Assembly (NCBI RefSeq): GCF_020740835.1
Contig: NZ_JAINFC010000015.1
Coordinates: 1-34,854, forward strand
Reading direction: 5' to 3'
Source of the DNA: Streptomyces sp. UNOC14_S4
Lineage (GTDB): Bacteria > Actinomycetota > Actinomycetes > Streptomycetales > Streptomycetaceae
Length of the DNA stretch: 34,854 nucleotides
Each line of letters starts with the position of its first letter. Positions within the stretch are counted from its first letter, which is position 1. A program made the position numbers and the translations under genes. The notes under the pieces are model-generated. The model had not been told where the DNA came from. It was given only the letters and a program-made list of their open reading frames with translations, and searched no databases. Positions 23,063 to 30,929 of this stretch are shown here, in pieces.

Positions 23063-24469
23063 TCACAGCTCTCCCAGCCGTCGGATGACGGGCGCGACCC
23101 TCTGCACCCCGTGTCGGTACGCGCCGCGCGCCGCTTCCCGTACGGCCCGGCGCAGGGCCCCCGGCTCTCCCTGGTCCCGGACGGCGCCTGGCAGAGGGCG
23201 CCCTTCGGGATCGAGGCCGTGCCGTGCGAGCACGCCGGGGAGATAGCCGGGGGCGGTCATTGGGGTGTAGTACGGCGCGAGCGGGGGGAGCGCGGCGCGC
23301 TCGACGAGCCCCGCGACGCGCCGTCGCGCCGCGTCGTGGACGGCGCCGTGGGCGTACGGGCCGACGGCGGCGACACCCTGGCAGGCGACCCAGTCGGCAT
23401 CGGCCTCGGGGATCTCCCCCGCGTCGAGCCGGTCCCAGGAGACGAGGCAGCCGGAGCCGAGGAAGTGGTGGTTGCCGAGCGCCTCACGGATGCCGAGGTC
23501 GGTGAGGACGGCGGTGGGGACGCCCCGGTGCAGCGCTTCGAGTGCCGCCGTGGAGCTGACGGTGACGAGCAGGTCGGTGCGGTCGAGCACGTCGCCCATG
23601 TGCCCGTACACGAGACGGCAGTTGGGCGGCAGCCCACCGGCGAGCCGGGTGGCCAGCTTCTGGTACGGGAGTTCCTCGATGTGCGTGGTGTGCTCGCCGG
23701 GCCTGCTGCGGAGCTTGACGAGGACCTCGCGCGCGGGGTGCAGCCGGGCGTGCCGGACGGCGCGGCCCAGCAGGTACGCGCGGTCGGTGCGGTTCTCCGG
23801 TACGGAGGGCTGGGCGGCGAACACGACGGTGAACGGCCGCCGTTCGGCGCCGGAACCGCTGCCGCCGCCGACCCCGCCGGCACCGCCCTGACGCGGCTCC
23901 GCCGTGCTCTCGGAGAGGAACGGCAGCGCCCATTCCGTCACGCTGTCCGCGGACGCCCCCACCCCCTCGTACACCTCGCGGAAACGCGCCGCGTCCTGGG
24001 GCGAGTTGGCGAGCACGACGTCCGCGCCGTGCCGGAGCAGCAGGCCGTCGGCGAGCTTCTCGTAGACGACGCCGACGTAGCCGGTGACGACGACCGGGCG
24101 CCGGGGGGACGTTCCCCAGGCGCGGGCCAGCCCGTGGAGCATGGCCTGGACGGTGCCGCCGACGCAGGCGAGGACGACGACGTCGCACCGCTCGCGGCCC
24201 GCGCCACCGGTGGCGCCACCGGGGAAACCGTCGGCGAAGCCGCTGACGAACTCGGCCGCCGTGACCTCGCGGAGCGACTCCGCACGCACCCCGACCTCGG
24301 CGAGCTGCCGCCGGGTGGGCGTCGCGCGGCCCCTCAGCAGGAGGCCGTCGAGCCGGGCGTGCGGTGCGAGGCGGCGCGCGGTGAGGGCACCCCATTTCCA
24401 GCGGGTGTCGGAGTCTGCGAGCACGGCGATCCGCGACGGGGACGGCGGGGATTCGGTACGTGATGGCAC
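23063..24469 (-). CDS. Putative glycosyltransferase (DUF6716-like)
   Basis: About 468 aa from the GTG at 24469. The frame is open up to 24538 and no start has a good ribosome-binding site; TATTGT 7 nt before the GTG may be a -10, giving a leaderless message. The protein starts RIAVLADSDTRWKWGAL, typical of actinobacterial DUF6716 proteins of the glycosyltransferase-B type. Rossmann-like segments are VVLACVGGTVQAMLHGLA, VVVTGYVGVVYEKLADGLL and VVFAAQPSVPENRTDRAYLL; the nucleotide-binding half has DLLVTVSSTAALEALHRGVP. A Gly-rich linker interrupts at about 205-220. It lies 20 bp upstream of the cytidylyltransferase gene, so it likely leads the minus-strand sugar-polymer operon. Confidence 0.8.
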   Translation of the reverse strand: MPSRTESPPSPSRIAVLADSDTRWKWGALTARRLAPHARLDGLLLRGRATPTRRQLAEVGVRAESLREVTAAEFVSGFADGFPGGATGGAGRERCDVVVLACVGGTVQAMLHGLARAWGTSPRRPVVVTGYVGVVYEKLADGLLLRHGADVVLANSPQDAARFREVYEGVGASADSVTEWALPFLSESTAEPRQGGAGGVGGGSGSGAERRPFTVVFAAQPSVPENRTDRAYLLGRAVRHARLHPAREVLVKLRSRPGEHTTHIEELPYQKLATRLAGGLPPNCRLVYGHMGDVLDRTDLLVTVSSTAALEALHRGVPTAVLTDLGIREALGNHHFLGSGCLVSWDRLDAGEIPEADADWVACQGVAAVGPYAHGAVHDAARRRVAGLVERAALPPLAPYYTPMTAPGYLPGVLARHGLDPEGRPLPGAVRDQGEPGALRRAVREAARGAYRHGVQRVAPVIRRLGEL

Positions 24470-24482
24470 AGCGTCGACAATA

Positions 24483-24494
24483 GGAATGCATTCC
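24483..24494. promoter_or_regulatory. Perfect 12-bp palindrome in the divergent glycopolymer promoter region
   Basis: GGAATGCATTCC lies between the divergent glycosyltransferase genes, 14 bp from the minus-strand start. It is AT-richer than its surroundings. A plausible operator; no regulator gene is adjacent. Confidence 0.4.
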
Positions 24495-24656
24495 GTTTCG
24501 CTGCCCAACGCGAGTGCAACAGACGGTAAACAGCACACCGACGATCGGCGAATCGGTGTGCCACGGCGTCCGGTTCATCGTTCGGCCGCGCGTCGTTCAC
24601 CTTCGCGCCCGCCCCGCTTCAAGACGAATGCCGAAGGGGCGCCTAGGGTCACGGGA

Positions 24657-25682
24657 GTGGTCAAGCTCTCCGTCATCGCGCCGTTCTTCAATGTGCAGAC
24701 CTATGCGCCGGACACACTGAGGAGTCTGTGTGCGAACACCCGCGAGGATTTCGAATTCATTCTCGTGGACGACTGTTCGACAGATGGTACGCCGGAGTTG
24801 CTGGACCGCGCCGCACACGACCTGCCCGGCGCCAAGGTCGTCCGCCACGCCCGGAACGGCGGACTGTCCACCGCCCGCAACACCGGACTGAACACAGCCG
24901 ACGGGGAGTACCTGACCTTCCTCGACGGCGACGACTGGCTGGCTCCCGGATACCTCCCGCAACTCCTCGCCCGCATCGAGGAATTGCAGGTCGACTTCGT
25001 CCGCGCGGATCACGTGCAGTGCGCCGGGCGCGTCCGCACCGTGCAGCGCGTACCGCACGGCAGGCGCGGCGTGGTGCTCGACCCGCGCGCCGCGATCCTG
25101 CCCGCCGACCGCTCGACGTCCGTGGACTACGCGTACGCGTGGGCGGGGATCTACCACCGGCGGCTGCTGGACGAAGGGCTGCTGCACTTCCACGACGAAC
25201 TGCGCACCGCCGAGGACCGGCCGTGGATCTGGCGGCTGCACCGCGAGGCACGCACATTCGCCGTGACCGGTCTGCTGGGCGTCTTCTACCGGCGCGGTAT
25301 CACGACGTCACTCACGCAGATCGGCGATGTCCGGCAGCTCGATTTCCTGCGCGCGTTCGATCTCGTCCTGGAGGAGACGGCTCACGACAAGGACGCCGAG
25401 GAACTGCTCCCGAAAGCCGTTCGAACGTACTGCGCCATCATTTCCCACCAACTCGGCACCATCGAACGCTTCGAACCCGGCGTGGCCCGTGCGTTGCGTT
25501 CACGGAGCGCGGCCGCGCTGCGGAGAATGCCGCCCGCCCTCGTCAAGGACGCGTTGAATTCCATGGATGACGACCGCGCGGCACGCCTGCGCCGTCTGCG
25601 CCGCCGTCCTCTCGCACGTTCCACCACACGTCCTGACGCACGTCCCACCGCCCGTCCGACCGCACCGGGGGTCTCCGCCTGA
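24657..25682 (+). CDS. Family 2 glycosyltransferase
   Basis: Protein of 341 aa from the GTG at 24657, which has AGGG at 8 nt. A much longer upstream frame exists but is antisense to the neighbouring gene. GT-A fold: VVKLSVIAPFFNVQTYAPDTL, the nucleotide-binding VDDCSTDGTPELL, NGGLSTARNTGL, and the metal-binding DXD as FLDGDDWLAPGY (about residues 85-96). The catalytic-base region follows with DELRTAEDRPWIWRLH. The C-terminal tail is Arg/Thr/Pro-rich. Its TGA overlaps the ATG of the next gene by one base. It probably adds a hexose or a linkage sugar to the polymer. Divergent from the minus-strand arm of the same cluster. Confidence 0.9.
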   Translation: MVKLSVIAPFFNVQTYAPDTLRSLCANTREDFEFILVDDCSTDGTPELLDRAAHDLPGAKVVRHARNGGLSTARNTGLNTADGEYLTFLDGDDWLAPGYLPQLLARIEELQVDFVRADHVQCAGRVRTVQRVPHGRRGVVLDPRAAILPADRSTSVDYAYAWAGIYHRRLLDEGLLHFHDELRTAEDRPWIWRLHREARTFAVTGLLGVFYRRGITTSLTQIGDVRQLDFLRAFDLVLEETAHDKDAEELLPKAVRTYCAIISHQLGTIERFEPGVARALRSRSAAALRRMPPALVKDALNSMDDDRAARLRRLRRRPLARSTTRPDARPTARPTAPGVSA

Positions 25683-27088
25683 TGCCGCGCGCCCAGATCT
25701 TCCTGGCATCGACGCTCTACGGGGTCGCGACGCTCGCCGCCGCCCTGGACGCGGGGTGCTTCGCGCCCGCCGACCGCAGGCTGTTGCTCGTCGCCAACAC
25801 GGCGGCCGTTCCGGAGACCACCCCGGGGCCGGACGGAGCGCCCGGCTTCGACCGGCTGCGCGCCCGCTTCGACGGGGTGCTGTCGTGGAACGACACCATC
25901 AGCCCGTTCCACCCCTCCGGCTGGGCGCCGCGCCCGGACGACGCGCCCCTGTGGGAACGGCACCTGCGGCTGCTGTGGGGGCTGGGCAGGGACGACGTCG
26001 AGCTCGTGGTCGAGTCGATCCAGGTGAACCCCGCGCAGGCGCTCGCCCTGTGCTTCGCGGACGCCCCGCTGGAGGTCTACGCGGACGGGCTGATGAGCTA
26101 CGGCCCGACGCGCAGCAAGCTCGACCCGCTCATCGGCACGCGCGTGCGCCGCCTGCTGCACCTGGACCTGGTGCCGGGCCTGCGGCCGCTGCTGCTCACG
26201 GAGTTCGACGTCACGCCGGAGGTCGTACCGGCCGCGGCGTTCACAGCGGTGGTGGACGAACTGGCGGCGGCACAAGGCACCGCCACGGACGCCACCGACG
26301 CTACGGACACGGACAGCGCCGCACTGCTGCTGGGCCAGTACCTCTCGGCACTGGAGATCCTCACCGGCGAGGAGGAGGAGCGACTGCATGTGCGTATGCT
26401 GCGCGGCGCGGCGGCGCGCGGGCACCGCCGTATCGTCTTCAAGCCCCACCCGTCGGCACCCGCGCGCTGGTCACGCACGCTGGAGGACGAGGCGGGGCGG
26501 CTGGGCGTGGCTCTCACCGTCCTGGACACACCCGTACTGGCCGAAGTGGTCTGCCGGGAGCTCCGCCCCGCGCTGGTCGTCGGGTGCTTCTCGACCGCGC
26601 TGCTGACGGCGAGCACGTTCTACGGCCTGCCGGTGGCCCGGACGGGCACGGATCTGCTGCTGGAGCGACTCACGCCGTACCAGAACAGCAACCGCGTCCC
26701 GGTGACGCTCGTCGACGCGTTGCTGCCGCCCCTGGAGAACGCGCCGGACGCGGCCGGGTACCAGCCTCCGCCGTCCGGCGAGGAGTTGCGGGGGCTGCTG
26801 GCAGCGGTCGGCTTCGCCATGCAGCCACAGGTACTGCCGGGACTGCGGGAGGAGGCCGAGCGGTATCTGGCGGCGCACTTGACCGCGCGGACGCGCCCGT
26901 ACTTCAAACGGCGCCGCCTGACAGCCCTGGCACTGCCGGGTGCGGTGCCCTCCCCACTGGCTTTCCTGCCGCGCAGTCCGGCCGTACGGAAGATGGCGCG
27001 CCGCGCGCGGGCGATGCAGCGGCGGCTGGCACGCAGGACGGCGGCGAAGAAGACCGCGGAGACGACCAAGACAACGGTGACGGTATGA
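25682..27088 (+). CDS. Polysialyltransferase-family protein (capsule-type glycosyltransferase)
   Basis: Protein of 468 aa. It starts with RAQIFLASTLYGVATLAAAL, the N-terminal pattern of the alpha-2,8-polysialyltransferase-like family, and has HHxP-like and acceptor motifs: IVFKPHPSAPARW, VVGCFSTALLTASTFYGLPVA and VYADGLMSYGP. The second half (PHPS, then S/T-rich loop) is where CMP-sugar is bound in relatives. A TDATDATDTDS stretch at about residue 200 is a small repeat. The C-terminus is strongly basic (RRARAMQRRLARRTAAKK), fitting peripheral membrane attachment. Start ATG overlaps the GT2 stop (TGATG), so translation is coupled. Likely polymerase for the CMP-ulosonate made by the opposite arm. 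Confidence 0.85.
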   Translation: MPRAQIFLASTLYGVATLAAALDAGCFAPADRRLLLVANTAAVPETTPGPDGAPGFDRLRARFDGVLSWNDTISPFHPSGWAPRPDDAPLWERHLRLLWGLGRDDVELVVESIQVNPAQALALCFADAPLEVYADGLMSYGPTRSKLDPLIGTRVRRLLHLDLVPGLRPLLLTEFDVTPEVVPAAAFTAVVDELAAAQGTATDATDATDTDSAALLLGQYLSALEILTGEEEERLHVRMLRGAAARGHRRIVFKPHPSAPARWSRTLEDEAGRLGVALTVLDTPVLAEVVCRELRPALVVGCFSTALLTASTFYGLPVARTGTDLLLERLTPYQNSNRVPVTLVDALLPPLENAPDAAGYQPPPSGEELRGLLAAVGFAMQPQVLPGLREEAERYLAAHLTARTRPYFKRRRLTALALPGAVPSPLAFLPRSPAVRKMARRARAMQRRLARRTAAKKTAETTKTTVTV

Positions 27089-27113
27089 CGACGACGGTGA
27101 CGGTATGACGACG
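27074..27113. repeat. 20-bp tandem duplication at the gene junction
   Basis: ACGGTGACGGTATGACGACG occurs twice directly at 27074-27093 and 27094-27113. The first copy contains the stop codon of the polysialyltransferase-family gene; the second lies in the 51-bp gap before the acyltransferase start. Confidence 0.9.
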
Positions 27114-27139
27114 ACAGCACGCCCGACGGCGGCGACGGC

Positions 27140-28273
27140 ATGACGGCCCCGACGCTCCCCGGGACGCGCGCGGAAGCACCCGCCGCCGACGCTTCCGGGC
27201 CCGCCCGCCCGTCCTCGGGCGGACGACTGCGCGCTCTGGACGGCCTGCGCCTGATCGCCGCGCTGATGGTGGCGCTGTACCACTACGGTGGCCGGGACGG
27301 TGACGTCAGCAAGGCGTGGGGCGCCTCGCCGCGGCACGAATTCCCCTCGCTGTCGGGGGCGTTCGCCTACGGCTGCCTCGGGGTGGAGGTCTTCTTCGTC
27401 ATCAGCGGCTTCGTGATCTGTATGAGCGGCTGGGGGCGCCCCCTGCGGTCGTTCTTCGCGTCGCGGGCGGCGCGCCTGTACCCAGCGTACTGGGCGGCGA
27501 TCGCGCTCGTGACGCTGGTGTTCGCGCTGCCGTGGGTGCCGTACAGGACGGTGTCGTTGAGCGACACCCTGGTGAACCTCACCATGCTGCAGCAGCCGGC
27601 GGGCGCGCAGCGGGTGCTGGGCGTGTGCTGGACGCTCTGGGCGGAGCTGCGGTTCTACGCGCTGTTCGCGCTGTGCGTGGTACTGCCGGGGGCGACGCGG
27701 CGCCGGGTGGTGCTGTTCTGCGCGGTGTGGACGCTGGCGACGGTGGTGACGACGGCCTCGCACGTGGAGCTGCTGCGGGTGGTGGTGATGCCGGAGTACT
27801 CGGCGTTCTTCATCGGGGGCATCGGCCTCTACCTGATCCACCGCTTCGGCCACGACACGCTGTCGTGGGGCATCGTGGCGGTGAGCTTCCTGATCGGCCA
27901 GCACTACGCGGTGGCGGGCCTGTGGCACCCGCCGAACCCGCACTACTTCTCCAACCGCTCGCAGTGGGCCATCATCGCGGTCCTCGCGGCGGGCTACGCG
28001 GCGGTGGCCCTCATCGCCATGGGCAAGGCCACCTGGGCCAACTGGCGCTGGCTCCCCCTGGCGGGCGCGCTCACCTACCCCTTCTACCTGATCCACGAAC
28101 ACCTGGGCTGGGTGACGATCGGCACCCTCCACCGCAAGCTGGGCATCCCGTCGCCCGCGACGTTCGCCCTGACGCTGGTACTGATGCTGTGCCTGGCATG
28201 GGCCCTGCACCGCGGCGTGGAACGCCACCTCACGCCGAGACTGAGACGAGCACTGGAGGGCAGCGCCCCGTAA
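27140..28273 (+). CDS. Acyltransferase 3 (OafA/YrhL-like) membrane protein
   Basis: Protein of 377 aa with about ten transmembrane helices after a 30-residue Ala/Pro N-terminus. Family signatures: LRALDGLRLIAALMVALYHY (helix 1 with catalytic His region), CLGVEVFFVISGFVICM, RAARLYPAYWAAI, and VCWTLWAELRFYALFAL with the conserved WxLxxExxFY. The usual activity is O-acetylation of surface polysaccharides or small molecules. It is the last gene of the plus-strand arm of the glycopolymer cluster, so O-acetylation of that polymer is the simplest inference. No good ribosome-binding site is visible before the ATG (GGCGGCGACGGC). Confidence 0.9.
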   Translation: MTAPTLPGTRAEAPAADASGPARPSSGGRLRALDGLRLIAALMVALYHYGGRDGDVSKAWGASPRHEFPSLSGAFAYGCLGVEVFFVISGFVICMSGWGRPLRSFFASRAARLYPAYWAAIALVTLVFALPWVPYRTVSLSDTLVNLTMLQQPAGAQRVLGVCWTLWAELRFYALFALCVVLPGATRRRVVLFCAVWTLATVVTTASHVELLRVVVMPEYSAFFIGGIGLYLIHRFGHDTLSWGIVAVSFLIGQHYAVAGLWHPPNPHYFSNRSQWAIIAVLAAGYAAVALIAMGKATWANWRWLPLAGALTYPFYLIHEHLGWVTIGTLHRKLGIPSPATFALTLVLMLCLAWALHRGVERHLTPRLRRALEGSAP

Positions 28274-28287
28274 GGCAGCGCCCCATA

Positions 28288-28336
28288 AGGGGCGCGGGGA
28301 ACTGCGCGAGCAACCAGTGACGGCCCGCAGCCGCCG
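28288..28336 (+). repeat. Dispersed Streptomyces intergenic repeat, copy B
   Basis: Starts AGGGGCGCGGGGAACTGCGC, then GAGCAACCAG, ending CCCGCAGCCGCC. It is 15 bp after the acyltransferase gene; its short GGCAGCGCCCC lead-in is itself doubled (28269, 28274). Confidence 0.8.
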
Positions 28337-28373
28337 GACGGGCATGAGCGATCGAGCTCGTGGGCGGCTTTTC

Positions 28374-28420
28374 AGGGGCGCGGGGCACTGCGCGAGCAAC
28401 CACGGCCGGCCCGCAGCCGC
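28374..28420 (+). repeat. Dispersed Streptomyces intergenic repeat, copy C
   Basis: AGGGGCGCGGGGCACTGCGC followed by GAGCAACCACGG and CCCGCAGCCGC. One base in the core differs from copies A, B and D (A to C in GGAACT). Confidence 0.8.
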
Positions 28421-28450
28421 GAGACCACCCTCCGAGGCAGACGGCGGCGT

Positions 28451-28500
28451 AGGGGCGCGGGGAACTGCGCGACAAGCCCCCACCGGGCCCGCACCCGCGC
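28451..28500 (+). repeat. Dispersed Streptomyces intergenic repeat, copy D
   Basis: AGGGGCGCGGGGAACTGCGC followed by GACAAGCCCCCACC; almost identical to copy A at 7489-7538. Three copies in 213 bp fill the gap between the acyltransferase gene and the TetR gene. Confidence 0.8.
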
Positions 28501-28535
28501 GCGGAGCGCAAGAGGCACCCCGGTAGGCGCCCCGG

Positions 28536-29177
28536 TCACCGCATCAACGTGGCTTCTATCCCCGCAATAACCACCCGCAACCCCTCCTCGTACCCCGCCT
28601 CAAGATCCTCGAAGTACTCCCACCCGGCCTCCGTGGTGAGCGGGTACCCCTCCAGCCGACGCCGCCGCTCATCGCCCAGCGCGTACGCGGGATCGCGCTC
28701 CCCCGACGGCGTCGGGACCACGGACTGCTCCTCTATGACGTGCCCGACCGTGTACGAGACGACCGTGAACCACGCCCGCGCGGCGGCCCGCGGCGTGAAG
28801 CCCGCTTCGACGCAGTCGCGCAGTATCCGCTCGACCGGCGTGGCATAGCTGGTGTCCGTGAAACGCGTGCCGCTGAAGACCTTGGCCCCGTCGCGGTAGC
28901 CGAGCAGGAAGCGCCGCAGCTCGCGGATGGAGGCGGTCATCCGCTCCTGCCAGGTGTCGCCCTCGACCTGGGCGATCGAGTCGGACATGCGACGGAACAT
29001 CTCCGTGGCGACCTCGTCGAGCAGCTCCTGCTTGTTCTTGAAGTGCCAGTAGAGCGCGGGTGCCTGAACGTTCAGCTCCTGGGCGATCCGGCGCAGGGTC
29101 AGCCCTTCGAGACCCACGTCGTTCAGCAGGCGCAACGCGGTGTCGGCGACGAGGGCACGGTCGATTCGATTAGCCAC
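28536..29177 (-). CDS. TetR-family transcriptional repressor
   Basis: Protein of 213 aa from the GTG at 29177. The N-terminal helix-turn-helix (residues about 5-50) reads ALVADTALRLLNDVGLEG and LTLRRIAQELNVQAPALYWHFKNKQELLDE, very close to TetR itself, and the C-terminal domain is of the TetR_C class (about 70-205). It is divergent from the FAD monooxygenase, and two matching 15-bp palindromes lie in the intergenic region, one overlapping the monooxygenase ribosome-binding site. It therefore very likely represses both genes and is released by a ligand, perhaps an aromatic substrate of the monooxygenase. Shine-Dalgarno is poor (AAG only). Confidence 0.93.
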   Translation of the reverse strand: MANRIDRALVADTALRLLNDVGLEGLTLRRIAQELNVQAPALYWHFKNKQELLDEVATEMFRRMSDSIAQVEGDTWQERMTASIRELRRFLLGYRDGAKVFSGTRFTDTSYATPVERILRDCVEAGFTPRAAARAWFTVVSYTVGHVIEEQSVVPTPSGERDPAYALGDERRRRLEGYPLTTEAGWEYFEDLEAGYEEGLRVVIAGIEATLMR

Positions 29178-29185
29178 CTTGACAG

Positions 29186-29200
29186 CTTAACGCGGTTAAG
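29186..29200. promoter_or_regulatory. TetR operator 1
   Basis: CTTAACGCGGTTAAG, a 15-bp palindrome CTTAAC-N3-GTTAAG, 8 bp from the TetR start codon. Together with operator 2 it forms a larger inverted repeat, since the flanking TTC (29201-29203) and GAA (29220-29222) also pair. Confidence 0.85.
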
Positions 29201-29222
29201 TTCACCCTGGACAGGGAAGGAA

Positions 29223-29237
29223 CTTAACGTCGTTAAG
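29223..29237. promoter_or_regulatory. TetR operator 2, overlapping the monooxygenase ribosome-binding site
   Basis: CTTAACGTCGTTAAG has the same half-sites as operator 1. Its last bases are the beginning of the AAGGGGG Shine-Dalgarno of the monooxygenase. Centres of the two sites are 37 bp apart. Confidence 0.85.
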
Positions 29238-29246
29238 GGGGTTGGC

Positions 29247-30860
29247 ATGGATATCGCCATGGACACCGACGTGACCGCGTCCGAAGGGGCCGGGGTCGGC
29301 ACGGAGACCGAAGTACTGATCGCGGGCGCGGGTCCGACGGGCCTGGTCCTCGCGATCGATCTCGCCCGCCGGGGGGTGCGTCCCCGGGTCGTGGAGCGCT
29401 CGGAGCGGGGATTTCCGGGCTCGCGGGGCGCCGCCCTCCAGCCGCGCACGCTGGAGGTGCTGGACGACCTGGGGATGCTGGAGACCTTCCAGGCCGCGGG
29501 CGGCCCGTGCCAGCCGGTCCAGAACTGGCAGGGCACGGAGCGCGTCGGCACGTGGGAGCTGGTCGAGCGGAGCGAGCCCACGCCCGCGGAGCCGTATCCC
29601 AACATCCTGATGATCCCGCAGTGGCGCACGGTGGAGCTGCTGTACACGAAGCTCGAGGAGATGGGCGTCCGGGTCGAGTTCAACACGGAACTGACCGGAT
29701 TCACCCAGGAAGAGGGCGAGGACGGGAACGAGGACGGGGACGGGAACAGGAACGGACCCGGCGTCACGGCCGAGCTGCGGCACGCCGACGGCAGCACCGA
29801 AACCGTACGGGCGGGCTATCTGGTGGCGGCCGACGGCGGCCGCAGCACCGTGCGCAAGGTGCTCGGCACACCCTTCGAGGGCACGCCGATAGACGACCGC
29901 CCCGCTCTGCTGGCCGACTTCCGGATGGAGGGCCTGGACCGCGACCACTGGCACATGTGGCCCAAGGCACCCGGCGGAATGGTGGCGCTGCGCCCGCTGG
30001 AGGGCATGCGGGGGCTGTTCCAGCTGATCGCCAGGTTCGACGACAAGCGGGTGGTGGATCTGGAGAGCGAGGCCACGGCCGAGTCCCTGATCCGCCTGAT
30101 CGAGGAGCGCACCGGGCTGTCGGGGCTGAGCCTGAGCGATGTCAGCTGGTCCTCCGCGTTCAAGCCGTACGCGGCCATGGCGGAGCACTTCCGCGTGGGC
30201 CGGGTCCTGCTCGCGGGCGACGCCGCGCACGTCCACTCCCCTTCGGGCGGCCAGGGCCTCAACACGAGCGTGCAGGACGCGTACAACCTGGGCTGGAAGC
30301 TCGCGGCCGTGCTGCGGCAGGGCGCGCCGGAATCCGTGCTCGACTCCTACGACGCGGAGCGGACGCGCGTGGCGGCCGGTGTGCTCAGCCTCTCCACCCG
30401 GCAGTTCGCGACGGACAACGCCTCGGAGAACGGCTTCTCCCAGCGCGGCCGCGCCACGCGCCAGCTCGACCTGCACTACCGCGAGAGCCCGCTGACCCGG
30501 GAGGCGCGCCGGCAGGTCCCCGAGTCCGCGCTCCACGCGGGCGACCGCGCCCCGGACGCCCCCTGCCACGACTCCACGGGCACCCCGGTCCGCCTCTTCG
30601 ACCTCTTCCGCGGGCCGCACTTCACCCTCCTGGACCTCACGGTGAAGGGAGCCGCCCTCCCCACGGCGCCCTGGCTGCGCGCCTACCGTGTGAACGGCCC
30701 GGAAGCCGACGTCCTCGACACCCACGGCCACGCCGAATCCACCTACGGCAAGGCCCTGTTCCTCATCCGCCCGGACGGCTACGTCGCCCTGGCCACGGAG
30801 GACCCGGAGGACGTACGGGAGTACGTGGAGTCGTGGGGCCCGGTGTCGATACCGGCATAG
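29247..30860 (+). CDS. FAD-dependent aromatic monooxygenase (PheA/TfdB/rifampicin-monooxygenase type)
   Basis: Protein of 537 aa from the ATG at 29247 (AAGGGGG at 6 nt). Class A flavoprotein monooxygenase: GAGPTGL dinucleotide-binding motif at about 27-33, the DG motif in LVAADGGRSTVRK (Asp196, Gly197), and the GD motif in RVLLAGDAAHVHSPSGGQGLN (Gly324, Asp325). The C-terminal thioredoxin-like domain (about 420-535) starts near LHAGDRAPDAP. A Gly/Asp/Asn-rich insert (EEGEDGNEDGDGNRNGPG) at about 165-182 is unusual and probably a surface loop. It hydroxylates an aromatic compound using NAD(P)H and oxygen; the substrate may be an antibiotic or a phenolic. Repressed by the divergent TetR gene. 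Confidence 0.92.
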   Translation: MDIAMDTDVTASEGAGVGTETEVLIAGAGPTGLVLAIDLARRGVRPRVVERSERGFPGSRGAALQPRTLEVLDDLGMLETFQAAGGPCQPVQNWQGTERVGTWELVERSEPTPAEPYPNILMIPQWRTVELLYTKLEEMGVRVEFNTELTGFTQEEGEDGNEDGDGNRNGPGVTAELRHADGSTETVRAGYLVAADGGRSTVRKVLGTPFEGTPIDDRPALLADFRMEGLDRDHWHMWPKAPGGMVALRPLEGMRGLFQLIARFDDKRVVDLESEATAESLIRLIEERTGLSGLSLSDVSWSSAFKPYAAMAEHFRVGRVLLAGDAAHVHSPSGGQGLNTSVQDAYNLGWKLAAVLRQGAPESVLDSYDAERTRVAAGVLSLSTRQFATDNASENGFSQRGRATRQLDLHYRESPLTREARRQVPESALHAGDRAPDAPCHDSTGTPVRLFDLFRGPHFTLLDLTVKGAALPTAPWLRAYRVNGPEADVLDTHGHAESTYGKALFLIRPDGYVALATEDPEDVREYVESWGPVSIPA

Positions 30861-30864
30861 GAGC

Positions 30865-30897
30865 CGGGCCCCGTCGAACGGGGGTCGACGGGGCCCG
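30865..30897. terminator. Terminator after the monooxygenase gene
   Basis: CGGGCCCCGTCGA (30865-30877) / TCGACGGGGCCCG (30885-30897), a perfect 13-bp stem with a 7-nt loop, starting 4 bp after the stop. It also faces the 3' end of the convergent minus-strand gene. Confidence 0.85.
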
Positions 30898-30929
30898 AGC
30901 CGCGGGGTGTCACCAAAAGGTGCCGGCAA

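Noticed and set aside
28740-29246. N-terminal extension of the monooxygenase frame
   Set aside because: It would be antisense to the TetR gene and would cross the operators; the ATG at 29247 has an excellent ribosome-binding site.
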